Below, piece after piece: positions 45,733 through 55,800 of a stretch of DNA of 64,000 nt. Source of the DNA: Ruegeria arenilitoris. Its GTDB lineage: Bacteria; Pseudomonadota; Alphaproteobacteria; Rhodobacterales; Rhodobacteraceae. The stretch covers positions 124,001 to 188,000 of the forward strand of contig NZ_WPYP01000008.1 in the NCBI RefSeq assembly GCF_013030985.1. The letters run 5' to 3'. The position numbers and the translations under genes are program-made. Numbering within the stretch: position 1 is the first letter of the stretch; each line of letters starts with the position of its first letter. The notes beneath the pieces were generated by a model. The model worked only from the letters and a program-made list of their open reading frames with translations, made no database searches and was not told the DNA's origin.

Positions 45733-48339
45733 CTAGGTCGCCGCCTTCTTGGCGGCAGCCTTTTTCTTCGGTGCGGCCTTTTTCTTGGTGCCTTTCTTGG
45801 CCGCCCGCTCGTTCACCAGTTCGATGGCCATTTCCTGGGTCACGTCCTCGGGCTTGATGTCCTTGGGAATGGTGGCGTTGACCTTTTCCCATTTCACATA
45901 CGGCCCGTACCGTCCGTCCAGAACCTGCATCGCTCCGCCATTGGGGTGTTCGCCAAGCTCTTTCAACGGTTTCGCGGCGGCGCTCCGCCCGCGCCCCGGA
46001 TTGGCGCGCTTTTCGGCCAGCATCTCGACGGCCCGGTTCATGCCGATTTCGAACACGTCATTGGGGTCTTTGACATTGACGTAGACGGGTTTCGCCTCTT
46101 CCGGCCGCTGGTGCATGATATACGGCCCGAACCGCCCGAAGTTTGAGCTGATCATGCCACCTTCGGGGTGTTCGCCGATCTGGCGGGGCAGGGACAGCAG
46201 GGTCAGCGCCTTGTCCAGATCCATATCGTCCTTGCTCCAACCTCGGGGCAGGGAGGCACGCGGAGGTTTCTTGTTTTCGGGCGTGGGCTCGCCTCGCTGC
46301 ACGTAAGGCCCAAAGCGGCCGGATTTCAGCCAGATCTCATCGCCTGCATCCTCACCCAGCAGACGTTCATCCCCCTCAGCGCCTTCACCGGCGATGGGGC
46401 GGGTATATGTGCACTCGGGATAGTTGCCGCAACCGACAAACCCGCCGGTGCGCGAGGTTTTCAGATGCAGCTGCCCAGTGCCGCATTTCGGGCAGATGCG
46501 CGGATCAGACCCATCCTCACGCGGAGGATAGAGCTGCGGGGCAAGCGCCTCGTCCAGCTTGTCCAGCACCTCGGAAATGCGCAGCTCGGATGTCTCACCA
46601 ATCGCGGCCGAAAAATCGCGCCAGAACTTGCCCAGCAGGTCCTTGTAGTCGCGGTCGCCGGCGCTGACGTCATCCAGTTGCTCCTCCAGGTTGGCGGTGA
46701 ACTCATAGCCCACATATTGGCGGAAGAAGTTCAGTAGGAAGATGGTGACGATCCGGCCTTTTTCTTCGGGGATCAGCCTGTTCTTGTCCTTGCGCACATA
46801 TTCCCGGTCCTGAATCGTGGTCACGATCGAGGCATAGGTCGAGGGGCGTCCGATGCCCAGCTCTTCCATGCGCTTGACCAAGGTGGCCTCGGTGTATCGC
46901 GGCGGCGGCTGGGTGTGGTGTTGCAAGGCCAGAACAGCCTCGTTGTCGGACAGAACGGCGGCCTTGTCCTCGGCTTTGGCGAACTGATCTTTCAGAGAGG
47001 TCTTGGCAAACGGGGCCGGATCACCCTGCATGATCTGCGGCAGGCGCTTTTCGTCGTCGTCAGCCACATCATCGCGGCCCTCTTCATAAACGCGCATGAA
47101 CCCGTCGAACAGAACCACCTGACCGGTGGCGCGCAGGCCGACCTGACTGTCCGCACTGCCGACTTCAACGGTCGTCCGCTCCAACCGGGCGGCAGCCATC
47201 TGACAGGCGATGGTGCGCTTCCAGATCAGATCATAGAGCTTGCGCTGATCCTCATCCGTGACCTTCAGCGCCTTGGCGTCGCGCGACATATCCGTGGGGC
47301 GGATACACTCGTGCGCTTCTTGCGCGTTCTTGGCCTTGTTCTTGTACATGCGCGGGCTGTCCGGCACGTATTCGTCGCCATATCGGTCTTTGATCGCATC
47401 ACGAGTGGCCGCCACGGCCTCGGGCGCCATATCGATACCGTCGGTCCGCATATAGGTAATGTAACCCGCCTCATAGAGCCGCTGCGCCACCTGCATCGCG
47501 TGACGCGCACCCATGCCGAACTTGCGGCTTGCTTCCTGCTGCAGGGTCGAGGTCATGAACGGCGCGCTGGGGTTTCGGGCAGCGGGTTTGGCCTCGACCG
47601 AAGTGACGCTGAGCGCGCGGCTGGTGATCGCCTGTACAGCCAATTCGGCCTGTGTGGCGTTCGCCAGATCGTGTTTGTCCAGTTTCTTGCCGGCCAGAGT
47701 AACCAGACGGGCTTCATAAGTCTGGCCGCGCGGCGTTTCGAACAGGGCGCGCACCGACCAGTATTCGACCGGTTTGAACGCCTCGATCTCCATCTCGCGC
47801 TCAACAATCAGGCGCAAGCAGACCGATTGCACTCGGCCCGCGGATTTCGCACCGGGCAGCTTGCGCCACAGAACCGGAGACAGGTTGAACCCCACCAGAT
47901 AATCCAGCGCACGGCGGGCCAAATAGGCCTCGACCAGTGGCATATCGACCTCACGCGGGTTTTGCATTGCCTCGGTCACCGCGTCCTTGGTGATCGCGTT
48001 GAAGGTCACGCGGCTGACCGGTGTGTCCTTCTTGATCGAGCGGCGTTTGGTCAGCGCTTCCTGCAAATGCCAGCTGATCGCCTCACCCTCGCGATCGGGG
48101 TCGGTGGCGAGGATCAGGGCGTTGTCTTCCTTCAGTGCATCGGCGATGGCCTTGACATGCTTGCGGCTGTCATTTCCCACCTCCCATTTCATCGCAAATT
48201 CATGCTCGGGGTCGACCGATCCGTCCTTTGGGGGCAGGTCCCGCACATGTCCGTATGACGCCAAAACCGTGTAGTTGGAGCCAAGATACTTATTGATTGT
48301 CTTGGCTTTTGCTGGGGATTCTACAACAACTACAGGCAT
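45733..48339 (-). CDS. topA: DNA topoisomerase I
   Basis: 868 residues. N-terminal TOPRIM domain with E9 and DPDREGE at 80-86, catalytic Tyr at about 296 in YMRTDG, then one C4 zinc element (CPKCGTGQLHLK and GCGNYPECTY) and C-terminal repeats of the RFGPYV type. It ends in a lysine/alanine-rich tail, common in alphaproteobacterial TopA. It relaxes negative supercoils. Same strand as and 160 bases after dprA. Confidence 0.96.
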   Translation of the reverse strand: MPVVVVESPAKAKTINKYLGSNYTVLASYGHVRDLPPKDGSVDPEHEFAMKWEVGNDSRKHVKAIADALKEDNALILATDPDREGEAISWHLQEALTKRRSIKKDTPVSRVTFNAITKDAVTEAMQNPREVDMPLVEAYLARRALDYLVGFNLSPVLWRKLPGAKSAGRVQSVCLRLIVEREMEIEAFKPVEYWSVRALFETPRGQTYEARLVTLAGKKLDKHDLANATQAELAVQAITSRALSVTSVEAKPAARNPSAPFMTSTLQQEASRKFGMGARHAMQVAQRLYEAGYITYMRTDGIDMAPEAVAATRDAIKDRYGDEYVPDSPRMYKNKAKNAQEAHECIRPTDMSRDAKALKVTDEDQRKLYDLIWKRTIACQMAAARLERTTVEVGSADSQVGLRATGQVVLFDGFMRVYEEGRDDVADDDEKRLPQIMQGDPAPFAKTSLKDQFAKAEDKAAVLSDNEAVLALQHHTQPPPRYTEATLVKRMEELGIGRPSTYASIVTTIQDREYVRKDKNRLIPEEKGRIVTIFLLNFFRQYVGYEFTANLEEQLDDVSAGDRDYKDLLGKFWRDFSAAIGETSELRISEVLDKLDEALAPQLYPPREDGSDPRICPKCGTGQLHLKTSRTGGFVGCGNYPECTYTRPIAGEGAEGDERLLGEDAGDEIWLKSGRFGPYVQRGEPTPENKKPPRASLPRGWSKDDMDLDKALTLLSLPRQIGEHPEGGMISSNFGRFGPYIMHQRPEEAKPVYVNVKDPNDVFEIGMNRAVEMLAEKRANPGRGRSAAAKPLKELGEHPNGGAMQVLDGRYGPYVKWEKVNATIPKDIKPEDVTQEMAIELVNERAAKKGTKKKAAPKKKAAAKKAAT

Positions 48340-48500
48340 TTAAGGGAAAACCTCGCTCGACGAATTAGGCGCCTTCTATGATCGTGCAAAATGTGTAGGG
48401 CAAGAGCGAATTGTCAATGCGTTCCTTTAAAAACCGAAATTTGAAGGCGATTTCAGCGCGATAGGGGTAGAATTTTCAGCGTGTTCTGCGAACCGCACCG

Positions 48501-49628
48501 TCAAGCGGTCAGGGATAACAATCCGCCGGGCTGGCGCTGAATGCGCCCGTCCAGTTCCAGATCGACCAGGGCCGGACCAATCTCGCCCGCCGTGGCCGCG
48601 ATGTCGCGGATCAACTGGTCTTCGGCAATTGGAGACGGCCCCAGCCGGGCCAGAATCTCGCGGTGCAGCGCTGCCCCTGAAGGTGCGGGATCTGGCTCTG
48701 TCGCCGGTTCGGGGGCTTCGAACATATCGGCCTGTTGTCGCGGCAATGCTTCGACAACGTCTTCCGCGGACCTGACCAAGGTAGCTCCGTCGCGGATTAG
48801 TAGATTGCAACCGGCCGCGCGTGCATCGAAAGGGTGGCCGGGCACGGCAAGAACCTCGCGCCCCTGATCCAAGGCATCCCGCGCGGTGATCAGGCTGCCG
48901 GATTTGGCGGCGGCTTCGACCACCACAACTGCCTGAGCCAGCCCCGAGATGATCCTGTTGCGGCGCGGAAAGTGCCGGGCCTGCGGGGTTACGCCCATCG
49001 GTTGCTCGGACACGCGCAGCCCCGATTCGGCGATGTTTTTGGCCAGATCGGTGTTTTCGGCGGGGTAGATCACGTCCACGCCGCCAGCCATGACCGCCAC
49101 AGTGCCCGTATCCAGGGCGGCCATATGTGCAGAAGTGTCAATTCCCCGTGCCAACCCGGACACAACGACAAAGCCCTGTTTCCCAAGATCGGTGGCCAGC
49201 CCGCGCGCCATCCGCGCACCCAGCGAGGAACAGTTGCGCGCCCCGACCATCGCAATGCAGGGTTTACGCAGCAAAGACGCATCGCCAATCGCCCACAGCA
49301 TCGGAGGGGCGTCGGACAGATCGTTCAACGCACCAGGAAAATCAGCGGACCCAAGGCACAAAAGCCGCGCATTTGCGGCTTTTGCGGCCTTGAGCTCCGC
49401 CTCAATCACGCCGGGTGGGCAAATTTCATACCCTTCAATTCCGGCAGCACGTGCCATTTCAGGCAGCGCGGCCAGCGCGTTCTGCGCCGAGCCATGTTCC
49501 CGCAGCAGCCGACGAAACGTCGCCGGACCAACCTTGCGCGAGCGCAACAGACGAAGCCAGGAAAACCGATCCTCTTCCGTGGTGGGTGGGAGTGTGGGGT
49601 GAAAGGAAGAAAGCTGCTCTTCGGTCAT
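48501..49628 (-). CDS. dprA: DNA processing protein DprA
   Basis: 375 residues. A helical SAM-like N-terminus is followed by the Rossmann domain (GARNCSSLGARMARGLATD and VVSGLARGIDTSAHMAALD) and a C-terminal winged helix (about 300-370). DprA loads RecA on incoming single-stranded DNA in transformation. topA follows on the same strand, a common order. No other competence gene is in the window. Confidence 0.94.
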   Translation of the reverse strand: MTEEQLSSFHPTLPPTTEEDRFSWLRLLRSRKVGPATFRRLLREHGSAQNALAALPEMARAAGIEGYEICPPGVIEAELKAAKAANARLLCLGSADFPGALNDLSDAPPMLWAIGDASLLRKPCIAMVGARNCSSLGARMARGLATDLGKQGFVVVSGLARGIDTSAHMAALDTGTVAVMAGGVDVIYPAENTDLAKNIAESGLRVSEQPMGVTPQARHFPRRNRIISGLAQAVVVVEAAAKSGSLITARDALDQGREVLAVPGHPFDARAAGCNLLIRDGATLVRSAEDVVEALPRQQADMFEAPEPATEPDPAPSGAALHREILARLGPSPIAEDQLIRDIAATAGEIGPALVDLELDGRIQRQPGGLLSLTA

Positions 49629-49761
49629 CCGTTGCTCCGCCTGATTGCAGAACTGGTTTACGGCTGCAGGGGTTAACAGCTTGTGAATCCAGTCAAATTA
49701 TTCAGATAATTTTCTATTCTTGATGTGTGGAAGTTCGCAATGAATTGATTTTCAAGCATAA

Positions 49762-49800
49762 ATTAAAAGCGCCCGCATGAGGTGAAAATCAGGCGGGCGC
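49762..49800 (-). terminator. Intrinsic terminator after tldD
   Basis: On the minus strand an 8-bp stem GCGCCCGC/GCGGGCGC with a 16-base loop is followed by TTTTAATTTA, about 60 bases after tldD and before dprA. Confidence 0.7.
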
Positions 49801-49856
49801 AGAAAATCAGAATTTTCAAAACTGCGGCGTTAACCGTGACGGGCGCCGATTCTCTC

Positions 49857-51278
49857 TTAGGCCGCTGATCCGCCGACCGTCAGACCATCCATCAGAACCG
49901 TGGGCTGGCCGACGCCGACCGGCACCCATTGACCGTCCTTGCCACAAGTCCCCATGCCCGGATCAAGCGCCATGTCGTTGCCCAACCCGCGAATACGATT
50001 CAACGCCGACGGCCCATCGCCGATCAGTGTCGCGCCTTTGACCGCTGCGCCGATCTTGCCGTTTTCAACGCGATAGGCCTCGGTGCAGGAAAACACGAAC
50101 TTGCCGTTGGTGATATCCACCTGACCGCCGCCGAAACCCACGGCCCAGATGCCGTCTTTGATATCTGCAACCAAAGACGCAGGATCAGCGTCACCGCCCA
50201 GCATCACCGTATTGGTCATGCGCGGCATGGGTTTGTGCGCATAGCTCTGTCGCCGCCCGTTTCCGGTGGGCGCGACACCCATCAGACGGGCGTTCTGACG
50301 GTCCTGCATGTATCCGGTCAGAACGCCGTCTTCGATCAGAACGGTTCGCGAACTTGGTGTGCCTTCGTCATCCACCGTGATCGATCCGCGCCGATCCGCG
50401 ATGGTGCCGTCATCCACTACCGTCACGCCTTTGGACGCGATCTGTTGCCCCATCAGCCCGGCAAAGGCCGAGCTGCCCTTGCGGTTGAAATCGCCTTCCA
50501 GCCCGTGCCCGATGGCCTCGTGCAGCAGGATACCGGGCCACCCGGGGCCGAGGGCGACCTCCATCACACCGGCCGGGGCAGGGACGGCGTCCAGATTGAC
50601 TAGCGCGATCCGCAGCGCCTCGCGCGCTTTGTCCTGCCAATCGGCCGGGTCGATCAGGCCATCGAGACCGACGCGACCTCCACCACCCGCCGAGCCGCTC
50701 TCTCGGCGGCCGTTCTGCTCCACGATGACCGACACGTTCAGACGCGTCATCGGGCGCACGTCTCGCACCAGAACGCCGTCAGGGCGCAGGATTTCGACCT
50801 CTTGCACGGCGGCCATGAGCGATGCGCTGACCTGAACAACGCGCGGGTCAAGGTCGCGGGAGAAGGCATCGATCTCGCGCAGGGTCTCGATCTTTACCGG
50901 AAAGCTGGCGGACTCGATCGGGTCTTCGTCCGTATAAAGCCGCGCATTGGTGGCGCGCGGTGCCTCGGCCAGCGTGCCGCCACCGTCGCCCACAGCCAGC
51001 CGCGCGGTTTCAGCCGCCCGTTTCAGCGCCGGAATCGAGACGTCGGTGGAATGGGCGTATCCTGCAACCTCACCTTGAACGGCACGCAGGCCGAACCCTT
51101 CGGATGCGTCATAGGACGCAGTCTTCAGGCGTCCGTCATCAAAGACCAGAGCCTCGGATTTTCGCCGTTCGACGAACAGCTCTCCGTCCTCGGCCCCGGC
51201 AGTGGCAGATTGCAAAACCGCAAGCGCTTCGTCCTGCGGAAGAGCGCTTTCAAAGGGGCGAAACGGGTCGTTGGGCAT
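49857..51278 (-). CDS. tldD: Metalloprotease subunit TldD
   Basis: 473 residues from ATG 51278; the frame extends to a TTG at 51311, but that would run into the FNR box. The zinc motif HEAIGH is at 253-258 (HExxxH), followed by GLEGDFN. TldD acts with TldE/PmbA as a heterodimeric peptidase; no tldE is in the window. It is divergent from coxB. Confidence 0.95.
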   Translation of the reverse strand: MPNDPFRPFESALPQDEALAVLQSATAGAEDGELFVERRKSEALVFDDGRLKTASYDASEGFGLRAVQGEVAGYAHSTDVSIPALKRAAETARLAVGDGGGTLAEAPRATNARLYTDEDPIESASFPVKIETLREIDAFSRDLDPRVVQVSASLMAAVQEVEILRPDGVLVRDVRPMTRLNVSVIVEQNGRRESGSAGGGGRVGLDGLIDPADWQDKAREALRIALVNLDAVPAPAGVMEVALGPGWPGILLHEAIGHGLEGDFNRKGSSAFAGLMGQQIASKGVTVVDDGTIADRRGSITVDDEGTPSSRTVLIEDGVLTGYMQDRQNARLMGVAPTGNGRRQSYAHKPMPRMTNTVMLGGDADPASLVADIKDGIWAVGFGGGQVDITNGKFVFSCTEAYRVENGKIGAAVKGATLIGDGPSALNRIRGLGNDMALDPGMGTCGKDGQWVPVGVGQPTVLMDGLTVGGSAA

Positions 51279-51296
51279 CACTTGGGACCTTTCGGG

Positions 51297-51312
51297 TTTG
51301 ATCCAGATCAAA
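51297..51312. promoter_or_regulatory. FNR/FixK-type binding site
   Basis: The palindrome TTTGATCCAGATCAAA matches the FNR consensus TTGAT-N4-ATCAA exactly. It lies 20 bases upstream of tldD and about 140 upstream of coxB. A weak rightward promoter (TTGACG at 51325) is nearby. Confidence 0.75.
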
Positions 51313-51454
51313 AATAGCGTCTGTTTGACGCAAGCATTTTGCTTTATCTAACATCCGGAATATGGTTTTTAACTTTGCCAAAGACAACGGGAGAGGTGCG
51401 ACCGATTCACACCTTTTCGACAGGGACGCAAAGATCAAACGATCAGGACAGAAA

Positions 51455-52366
51455 ATGAAGAATGCTTTGATGCTTTCGGGGTTCATGACAGCCCTCTCCA
51501 GCCTTCCCACCATGGCTCAGGAGCTTGAGATTATTGGCAAACCGGTTGACGGCGGCATGGGTTTCCAGCCCGCGGCCACCAGCCTTGCCGACGGGATTCA
51601 ACGGCTGGACGGCATGATTCTGGTGATCATCACAGCGATCTGCCTGTTCGTTGCGGGGCTCCTGATCTACTGCATCGTGCGTTACAACCAGCGTGCGAAC
51701 CCGACACCGGCGCGCTTCTCGCACTATACCCCGGTTGAGATCGCCTGGACCCTGGGCCCGATTCTTATTCTGGTTTTTATCGGTGCCTTCTCGCTGCCGG
51801 TTCTGTTCAAGCAGCAAGAGATTCCCGAAGGCGACGTGGTGATCAAGGTTGTGGGCAACCAGTGGTACTGGACCTACGAATATGTCGACCACGATTTTGC
51901 ATTCGACAGTTATCTGCTGGGCCACCCGGCCACGCTGGATGCAGGAGCTCGCCCGGCGGATGCCGACGTGACACCGTTTGTTCTGGATGATGCAATGCGC
52001 GCCAAGCTGGCCGATGCGGGTTATGGCGAAGATGAATTCCTGCTGGCGACCGACACCGCCGTTGTTGTCCCGGTCGGCAAGGTTATCGTCATGCAGGTCA
52101 CCGCATCCGACGTGATCCACTCGTGGACCATCCCGTCCTTCGGTGTAAAGCAGGACGGCGTGCCGGGCCGACTGGCCGAATTGTGGTTCCAGGCCGACAC
52201 GGAAGGCGTCTACTTCGGCCAGTGCTCGGAACTGTGCGGCAAGGACCACGCCTATATGCCGATCACCGTCAAAGTGGTCAGCGAAGAGGCGTATGAGCAA
52301 TGGCTGCAGAGCGCTCAGGAAGAGTATGCAGGCCAGCCTGCGGCCTATCAGGTTGCCTCGAACTAA
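51455..52366 (+). CDS. coxB: Cytochrome c oxidase subunit II
   Basis: 303 residues from ATG 51455. Signal peptide about 1-21 (ending TMAQ), then two membrane segments (about 55-80 and 98-120). The CuA site is complete: H222 in DVIHSW, C257, C261, H265 and M268 in [12 protein letters not shown]. It accepts electrons from cytochrome c in the aa3-type oxidase. The large subunit I is not in the window. ctaB follows after 72 bases. Confidence 0.96.
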   Translation: MKNALMLSGFMTALSSLPTMAQELEIIGKPVDGGMGFQPAATSLADGIQRLDGMILVIITAICLFVAGLLIYCIVRYNQRANPTPARFSHYTPVEIAWTLGPILILVFIGAFSLPVLFKQQEIPEGDVVIKVVGNQWYWTYEYVDHDFAFDSYLLGHPATLDAGARPADADVTPFVLDDAMRAKLADAGYGEDEFLLATDTAVVVPVGKVIVMQVTASDVIHSWTIPSFGVKQDGVPGRLAELWFQADTEGVYFGQCSELCGKDHAYMPITVKVVSEEAYEQWLQSAQEEYAGQPAAYQVASN

Positions 52367-52438
52367 GCCCCCAAAGGCCTAGTAAACACATGCAGGCTGC
52401 GCGGGGATCGCGCAGCTTTCGCCCCAAAAGGACCGGAT

Positions 52439-53395
52439 ATGAGCGACGCAAGCATCAATGCCAGCACTGTGACCGCCACGGCGCACGCGGACGAGGCCAG
52501 CTTTGGCGACTATTTCGCCCTGTTGAAGCCGCGCGTGATGTCTCTGGTCGTGTTTACGGCTCTGGTCGGTCTGCTGGCTGCGCCGGTTCCGGTGCATCCG
52601 TTTGTGGGCTTCTGTGCCATCCTGTTCATTGCCATTGGCGGTGGCGCGTCCGGTGCGCTGAACATGTGGTGGGATGCGGATATCGACAAGGTAATGAAGC
52701 GTACCAAGCGCCGCCCGATTCCGTCCGGCAAGGTTGAAGAGGGCGAAGCTCTGGCGATCGGATTGGCGCTGTCCGGCCTGTCCGTGATCATGCTGGGGCT
52801 GGCGACGAACTGGTTCGCCGGTGCGTTTCTGGCCTTTACCATCTTTTTCTATGTTGTCGTCTACACGATGTGGCTAAAGCGCTCGACGCCGCAGAACATC
52901 GTGATCGGCGGCGCGGCAGGGGCTTTCCCGCCGGTGATCGGATGGGTTGCCGCCACCGGGTCGATGTCGCTTGAGCCGTGGCTGATGTTTGCCCTGACCT
53001 TCATGTGGACCCCGCCGCATTTCTGGGCTCTGGCGCTGTTTATGCGCTCGGATTACGACGATGCGGGTGTGCCGATGCTGACCGTGACCCACGGCCGCCG
53101 CGCGACCCGCTGGCATATTCTGATCTATACCGCGCTGCTGGCGCTGCTGGCTGTTGGCACTGCGTTCTCGGGCATTGGTGGCCCGATCTACCTAACCGTT
53201 GCGGTGGTGATGAACGCCCTGTTCTTGCGCGGCGCGTGGCAGATCTCGCGCCGGACCGAAGACGATGCAGAGGCGGATAATTTCAGGGTCGAGCGCTCTT
53301 TCTTCAAGCTGTCGTTGCTCTATCTTTTCCTGCACTTCGGTGCGATTCTGGCCGAAGCGTTGTTGAAACCCTATGGCTTGGGAGGGTGGTCATGA
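52439..53395 (+). CDS. ctaB: Heme O synthase (protoheme IX farnesyltransferase)
   Basis: 318 residues with about nine membrane segments. UbiA-type motif NMWWDADIDKVMKRTKRRPI, with the aspartates that bind farnesyl diphosphate through magnesium, is seen. It adds a farnesyl group to heme b, the first step to heme a for the aa3 oxidase. ATG 52439 follows AAGGACCGG. Its stop overlaps the next small gene (ATGA). Confidence 0.95.
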   Translation: MSDASINASTVTATAHADEASFGDYFALLKPRVMSLVVFTALVGLLAAPVPVHPFVGFCAILFIAIGGGASGALNMWWDADIDKVMKRTKRRPIPSGKVEEGEALAIGLALSGLSVIMLGLATNWFAGAFLAFTIFFYVVVYTMWLKRSTPQNIVIGGAAGAFPPVIGWVAATGSMSLEPWLMFALTFMWTPPHFWALALFMRSDYDDAGVPMLTVTHGRRATRWHILIYTALLALLAVGTAFSGIGGPIYLTVAVVMNALFLRGAWQISRRTEDDAEADNFRVERSFFKLSLLYLFLHFGAILAEALLKPYGLGGWS

Positions 53396-53553
53396 GCCTG
53401 CGCAAAAGCCACGAACTGCACGAACGCCGCTTTAGCCGCAATCTTGGGGTCGGTCTGACGTTGGCGGCTTTCATCGTGATCATCTTTGGCCTGACCATCG
53501 TCAAGGTTTCGGGAACTAGCATGGGTGTACCCGCGCAGGAGGTGCAGAACTGA
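53392..53553 (+). CDS. 53-residue single-pass membrane protein in the cox cluster
   Basis: Found by reading between ctaB and ctaG. ATG 53392 overlaps the ctaB stop by 4 bases, and its TGA overlaps the ctaG start (ATG 53553) by 1 base. The protein begins MSLRKSHELHERRFSRN, then one hydrophobic helix (about 19-38, GVGLTLAAFIVIIFGLTIVK) and a short tail. The perfect fit between two overlaps supports it as real. It resembles the small CoxF-like or assembly-type proteins noted in this position in other Rhodobacterales; function unknown. Confidence 0.82.
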   Translation: MSLRKSHELHERRFSRNLGVGLTLAAFIVIIFGLTIVKVSGTSMGVPAQEVQN

Positions 53554-54128
53554 TGGCATTGACCGGTCCGCAGAAAACGGTGGCGCAGACGGTGGGTGTC
53601 GTTGTCCTGATGGGCAGCATGGCCTGGGCTGCGGTGCCGTTTTACGACTGGTTTTGCCGTGTCACCGGTTTTGGCGGCACCACCGGCGTGGCCGCGCAAG
53701 CGCCCGAAGACATTCTGGACCGCACCGTGACCGTCCGGTTCGATGCCTCCAAAGCCAAGGGCATGGCTTGGGAGTTCAAACCGGTCGAACGTGAGATGGA
53801 AGTGCGCATCGGCGAGACCGGGCTGGCCTTCTATGAGGCCTACAACCCGACCGACCGCCCGATTGCCGGGCAGGCGTCCTACAACGTCGCGCCTTATTCA
53901 GCCGGAGGGTATTTCCAGAAAATCGCCTGTTTCTGCTTTGAAGAGCAGGTGCTGCAACCCGGTGAACGGGTTCAGATGCCGGTGAGCTTCTTCGTCGATC
54001 CCGAAATGGTCGAGGATCTGGAAGCCAAATATGTGCATACGATCACTCTGTCGTATACATTCTACGAAATAGACCTGCCCGAGGGCTACGCCGCCCTTGA
54101 AACGCAGGCAGATACAAACACGAACTAA
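53553..54128 (+). CDS. ctaG: Cytochrome c oxidase copper chaperone CtaG/Cox11
   Basis: 191 residues. One N-terminal membrane segment (about 10-30) precedes C35 and the Cu-binding motif C126-F-C128-F in KIACFCFEEQ. Cox11 delivers copper to the CuB centre of subunit I. ATG 53553 overlaps the preceding small gene. coxC follows after 22 bases. Confidence 0.95.
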   Translation: MALTGPQKTVAQTVGVVVLMGSMAWAAVPFYDWFCRVTGFGGTTGVAAQAPEDILDRTVTVRFDASKAKGMAWEFKPVEREMEVRIGETGLAFYEAYNPTDRPIAGQASYNVAPYSAGGYFQKIACFCFEEQVLQPGERVQMPVSFFVDPEMVEDLEAKYVHTITLSYTFYEIDLPEGYAALETQADTNTN

Positions 54129-54150
54129 CGCCTGTAGGTGAGGGACGCTG

Positions 54151-54966
54151 ATGGCACACGCTAAAAACCACGATTATCACATTCTGACCCCGTCGATCTG
54201 GCCGCTATTCGGCGCGGTCGGCGGTTTTGTGATGCTGTTCGGAGCTGTCCTCTGGATGCACGGCATCACCTCGTTCATGTTCTGGGCCGGTCTGGTGGCA
54301 GTTCTTTACACCATGTTTGCCTGGTGGTCCGACGTGGTGGCCGAAAGCCGCGCGGGGGATCACACGCCGGTCGTCCGCATCGGCCTGCGCTATGGTTTCA
54401 TCCTGTTCGTGATGTCCGAGGTGATGTTCTTCTTCGCCTGGTTCTGGTCGTTCTTCAAACATCGCATGTACCCGATGTACGACTATGCAGGCACCGAGTA
54501 CATCCAACCGGATATCCATGCGGTTGACCCGTTCCATCTGCCGCTGATCAACACGCTGGTTCTGCTGCTGTCGGGCTGCGCCATCACTTGGGCGCACCAT
54601 GCTTTGGTCCACAACAATGACCGCAGGGCGCTGGTGCAGGGTCTGGCCATTGGTATCGCGCTGGGCATCGCATTTACCTTCCTGCAGGGCTTTGAGTATT
54701 TTGAACTGCTGGCTCATGACGGCTGGAAATTCGGTGGCGACCAGTTCTATTCGAACTTCTTCATGGCAACCGGCTTCCACGGCGCCCACGTGATCATCGG
54801 GACGATCTTCCTGTCCGTCTGTCTGATCCGGGCGCTGCGCGGTGACTTTACCCCTGAAAAGCACGTCGGCTTCGAGGCCGCGGCCTGGTACTGGCACTTT
54901 GTTGACGTCGTCTGGCTGTTCCTGTTCTTCGCCGTTTACATCTGGGGTCAGGCCCCGCTGATGTAA
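54151..54966 (+). CDS. coxC: Cytochrome c oxidase subunit III
   Basis: 271 residues with about seven membrane segments. Signatures include [11 protein letters not shown] at the start, [15 protein letters not shown] in the middle, and [14 protein letters not shown] and [14 protein letters not shown] near the end. It stabilises the oxidase. ATG 54151 follows GTGAGGGACG. A terminator follows. Confidence 0.96.
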   Translation: MAHAKNHDYHILTPSIWPLFGAVGGFVMLFGAVLWMHGITSFMFWAGLVAVLYTMFAWWSDVVAESRAGDHTPVVRIGLRYGFILFVMSEVMFFFAWFWSFFKHRMYPMYDYAGTEYIQPDIHAVDPFHLPLINTLVLLLSGCAITWAHHALVHNNDRRALVQGLAIGIALGIAFTFLQGFEYFELLAHDGWKFGGDQFYSNFFMATGFHGAHVIIGTIFLSVCLIRALRGDFTPEKHVGFEAAAWYWHFVDVVWLFLFFAVYIWGQAPLM

Positions 54967-54988
54967 CGCCGGTCAGGCTGTTCAATTG

Positions 54989-55018
54989 CAAAAGCCGCCC
55001 TTTTGGGGCGGCTTTTTC
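54989..55018 (+). terminator. Intrinsic terminator after coxC
   Basis: Stem AAAAGCCGCCC/GGGGCGGCTTTT with loop TTTT and a T run, about 23 bases after the coxC stop. Confidence 0.88.
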
Positions 55019-55122
55019 GCGATCAGGGCGCAAGATTGCGCCCGATACAATTGCGTGGTTGCAATTCGGTCCGCGTGCCCCTTAACAAGACGCCGGTTCC
55101 GGCTTTGCAACATGGTCTATAA

Positions 55123-55800
55123 ATGCGCCGCATTCTCTTTTCGCTGATCTTTGGTCTTGCCGGTCTGGGCGTGCTGGTCTGGCTGGGCGTCTGGCAGGTG
55201 CAGCGGTTGACATGGAAGCAGGATGTGTTGGCCGAGATTGAGGCGCGTATAGCAGCTGAGCCGATTGACTTGCCCCAGACGGTTTCGGAGGAAGACGACA
55301 AGTTTCTTCCCGTTACGGTGGTCGGCGACATGGAGCCGGGGGAAATCCACGTTCTGGTTTCGGTCAAACAGGTAGGGGCAGGGTATCGGATCATCCAGTC
55401 CTTCAGCACGGAAGACCGGACCATTCTTGTCGACCGGGGGTTTGTGCCGACGACGGCCAAGCAGGCTGATCGCCTGACGGGCCCAATGGAGGTCACCGGC
55501 AATCTGCACTGGCCGGATGAGATCGACAGCTATACCCCCGAACCGGATATCGACGACAACATCTGGTTTGCCCGGGACGTGCCCAATCTGGCGGCTGCGT
55601 TGGGGGCGGAGCCTGTGTTGTTGATCGCCCGTTCGGAAACCGACCCGGGGGTGACGCCTCTGCCGGTGGATACGGCGGGTATTCCCAACGATCACTTGCA
55701 ATATGCAATCACATGGTTTGGTCTGGCTCTGGTCTGGGCCGCGATGACCGGTTATTTCCTGTGGCGCAACCGCGCCCCTTCTGAAAGTGAAGAGCAATGA
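55123..55800 (+). CDS. SURF1 family cytochrome oxidase assembly protein
   Basis: 225 residues. Two membrane segments (about 5-22 and 203-221) flank a periplasmic domain; the conserved GVWQVQRLTWKQ and terminal HLQYAITWFGLALVW are SURF1 signatures. Surf1/Shy1 helps place heme a in subunit I. It follows coxC after a terminator and has no clear ribosome site, so it may have a separate promoter. thrC overlaps its end by 4 bases. Confidence 0.92.
   Translation: MRRILFSLIFGLAGLGVLVWLGVWQVQRLTWKQDVLAEIEARIAAEPIDLPQTVSEEDDKFLPVTVVGDMEPGEIHVLVSVKQVGAGYRIIQSFSTEDRTILVDRGFVPTTAKQADRLTGPMEVTGNLHWPDEIDSYTPEPDIDDNIWFARDVPNLAAALGAEPVLLIARSETDPGVTPLPVDTAGIPNDHLQYAITWFGLALVWAAMTGYFLWRNRAPSESEEQ

Noticed and set aside
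46915..48258. Plus-strand open frame of 447 codons opposite topA
   Set aside because: Shadow of the topA reading frame; no conserved motifs.
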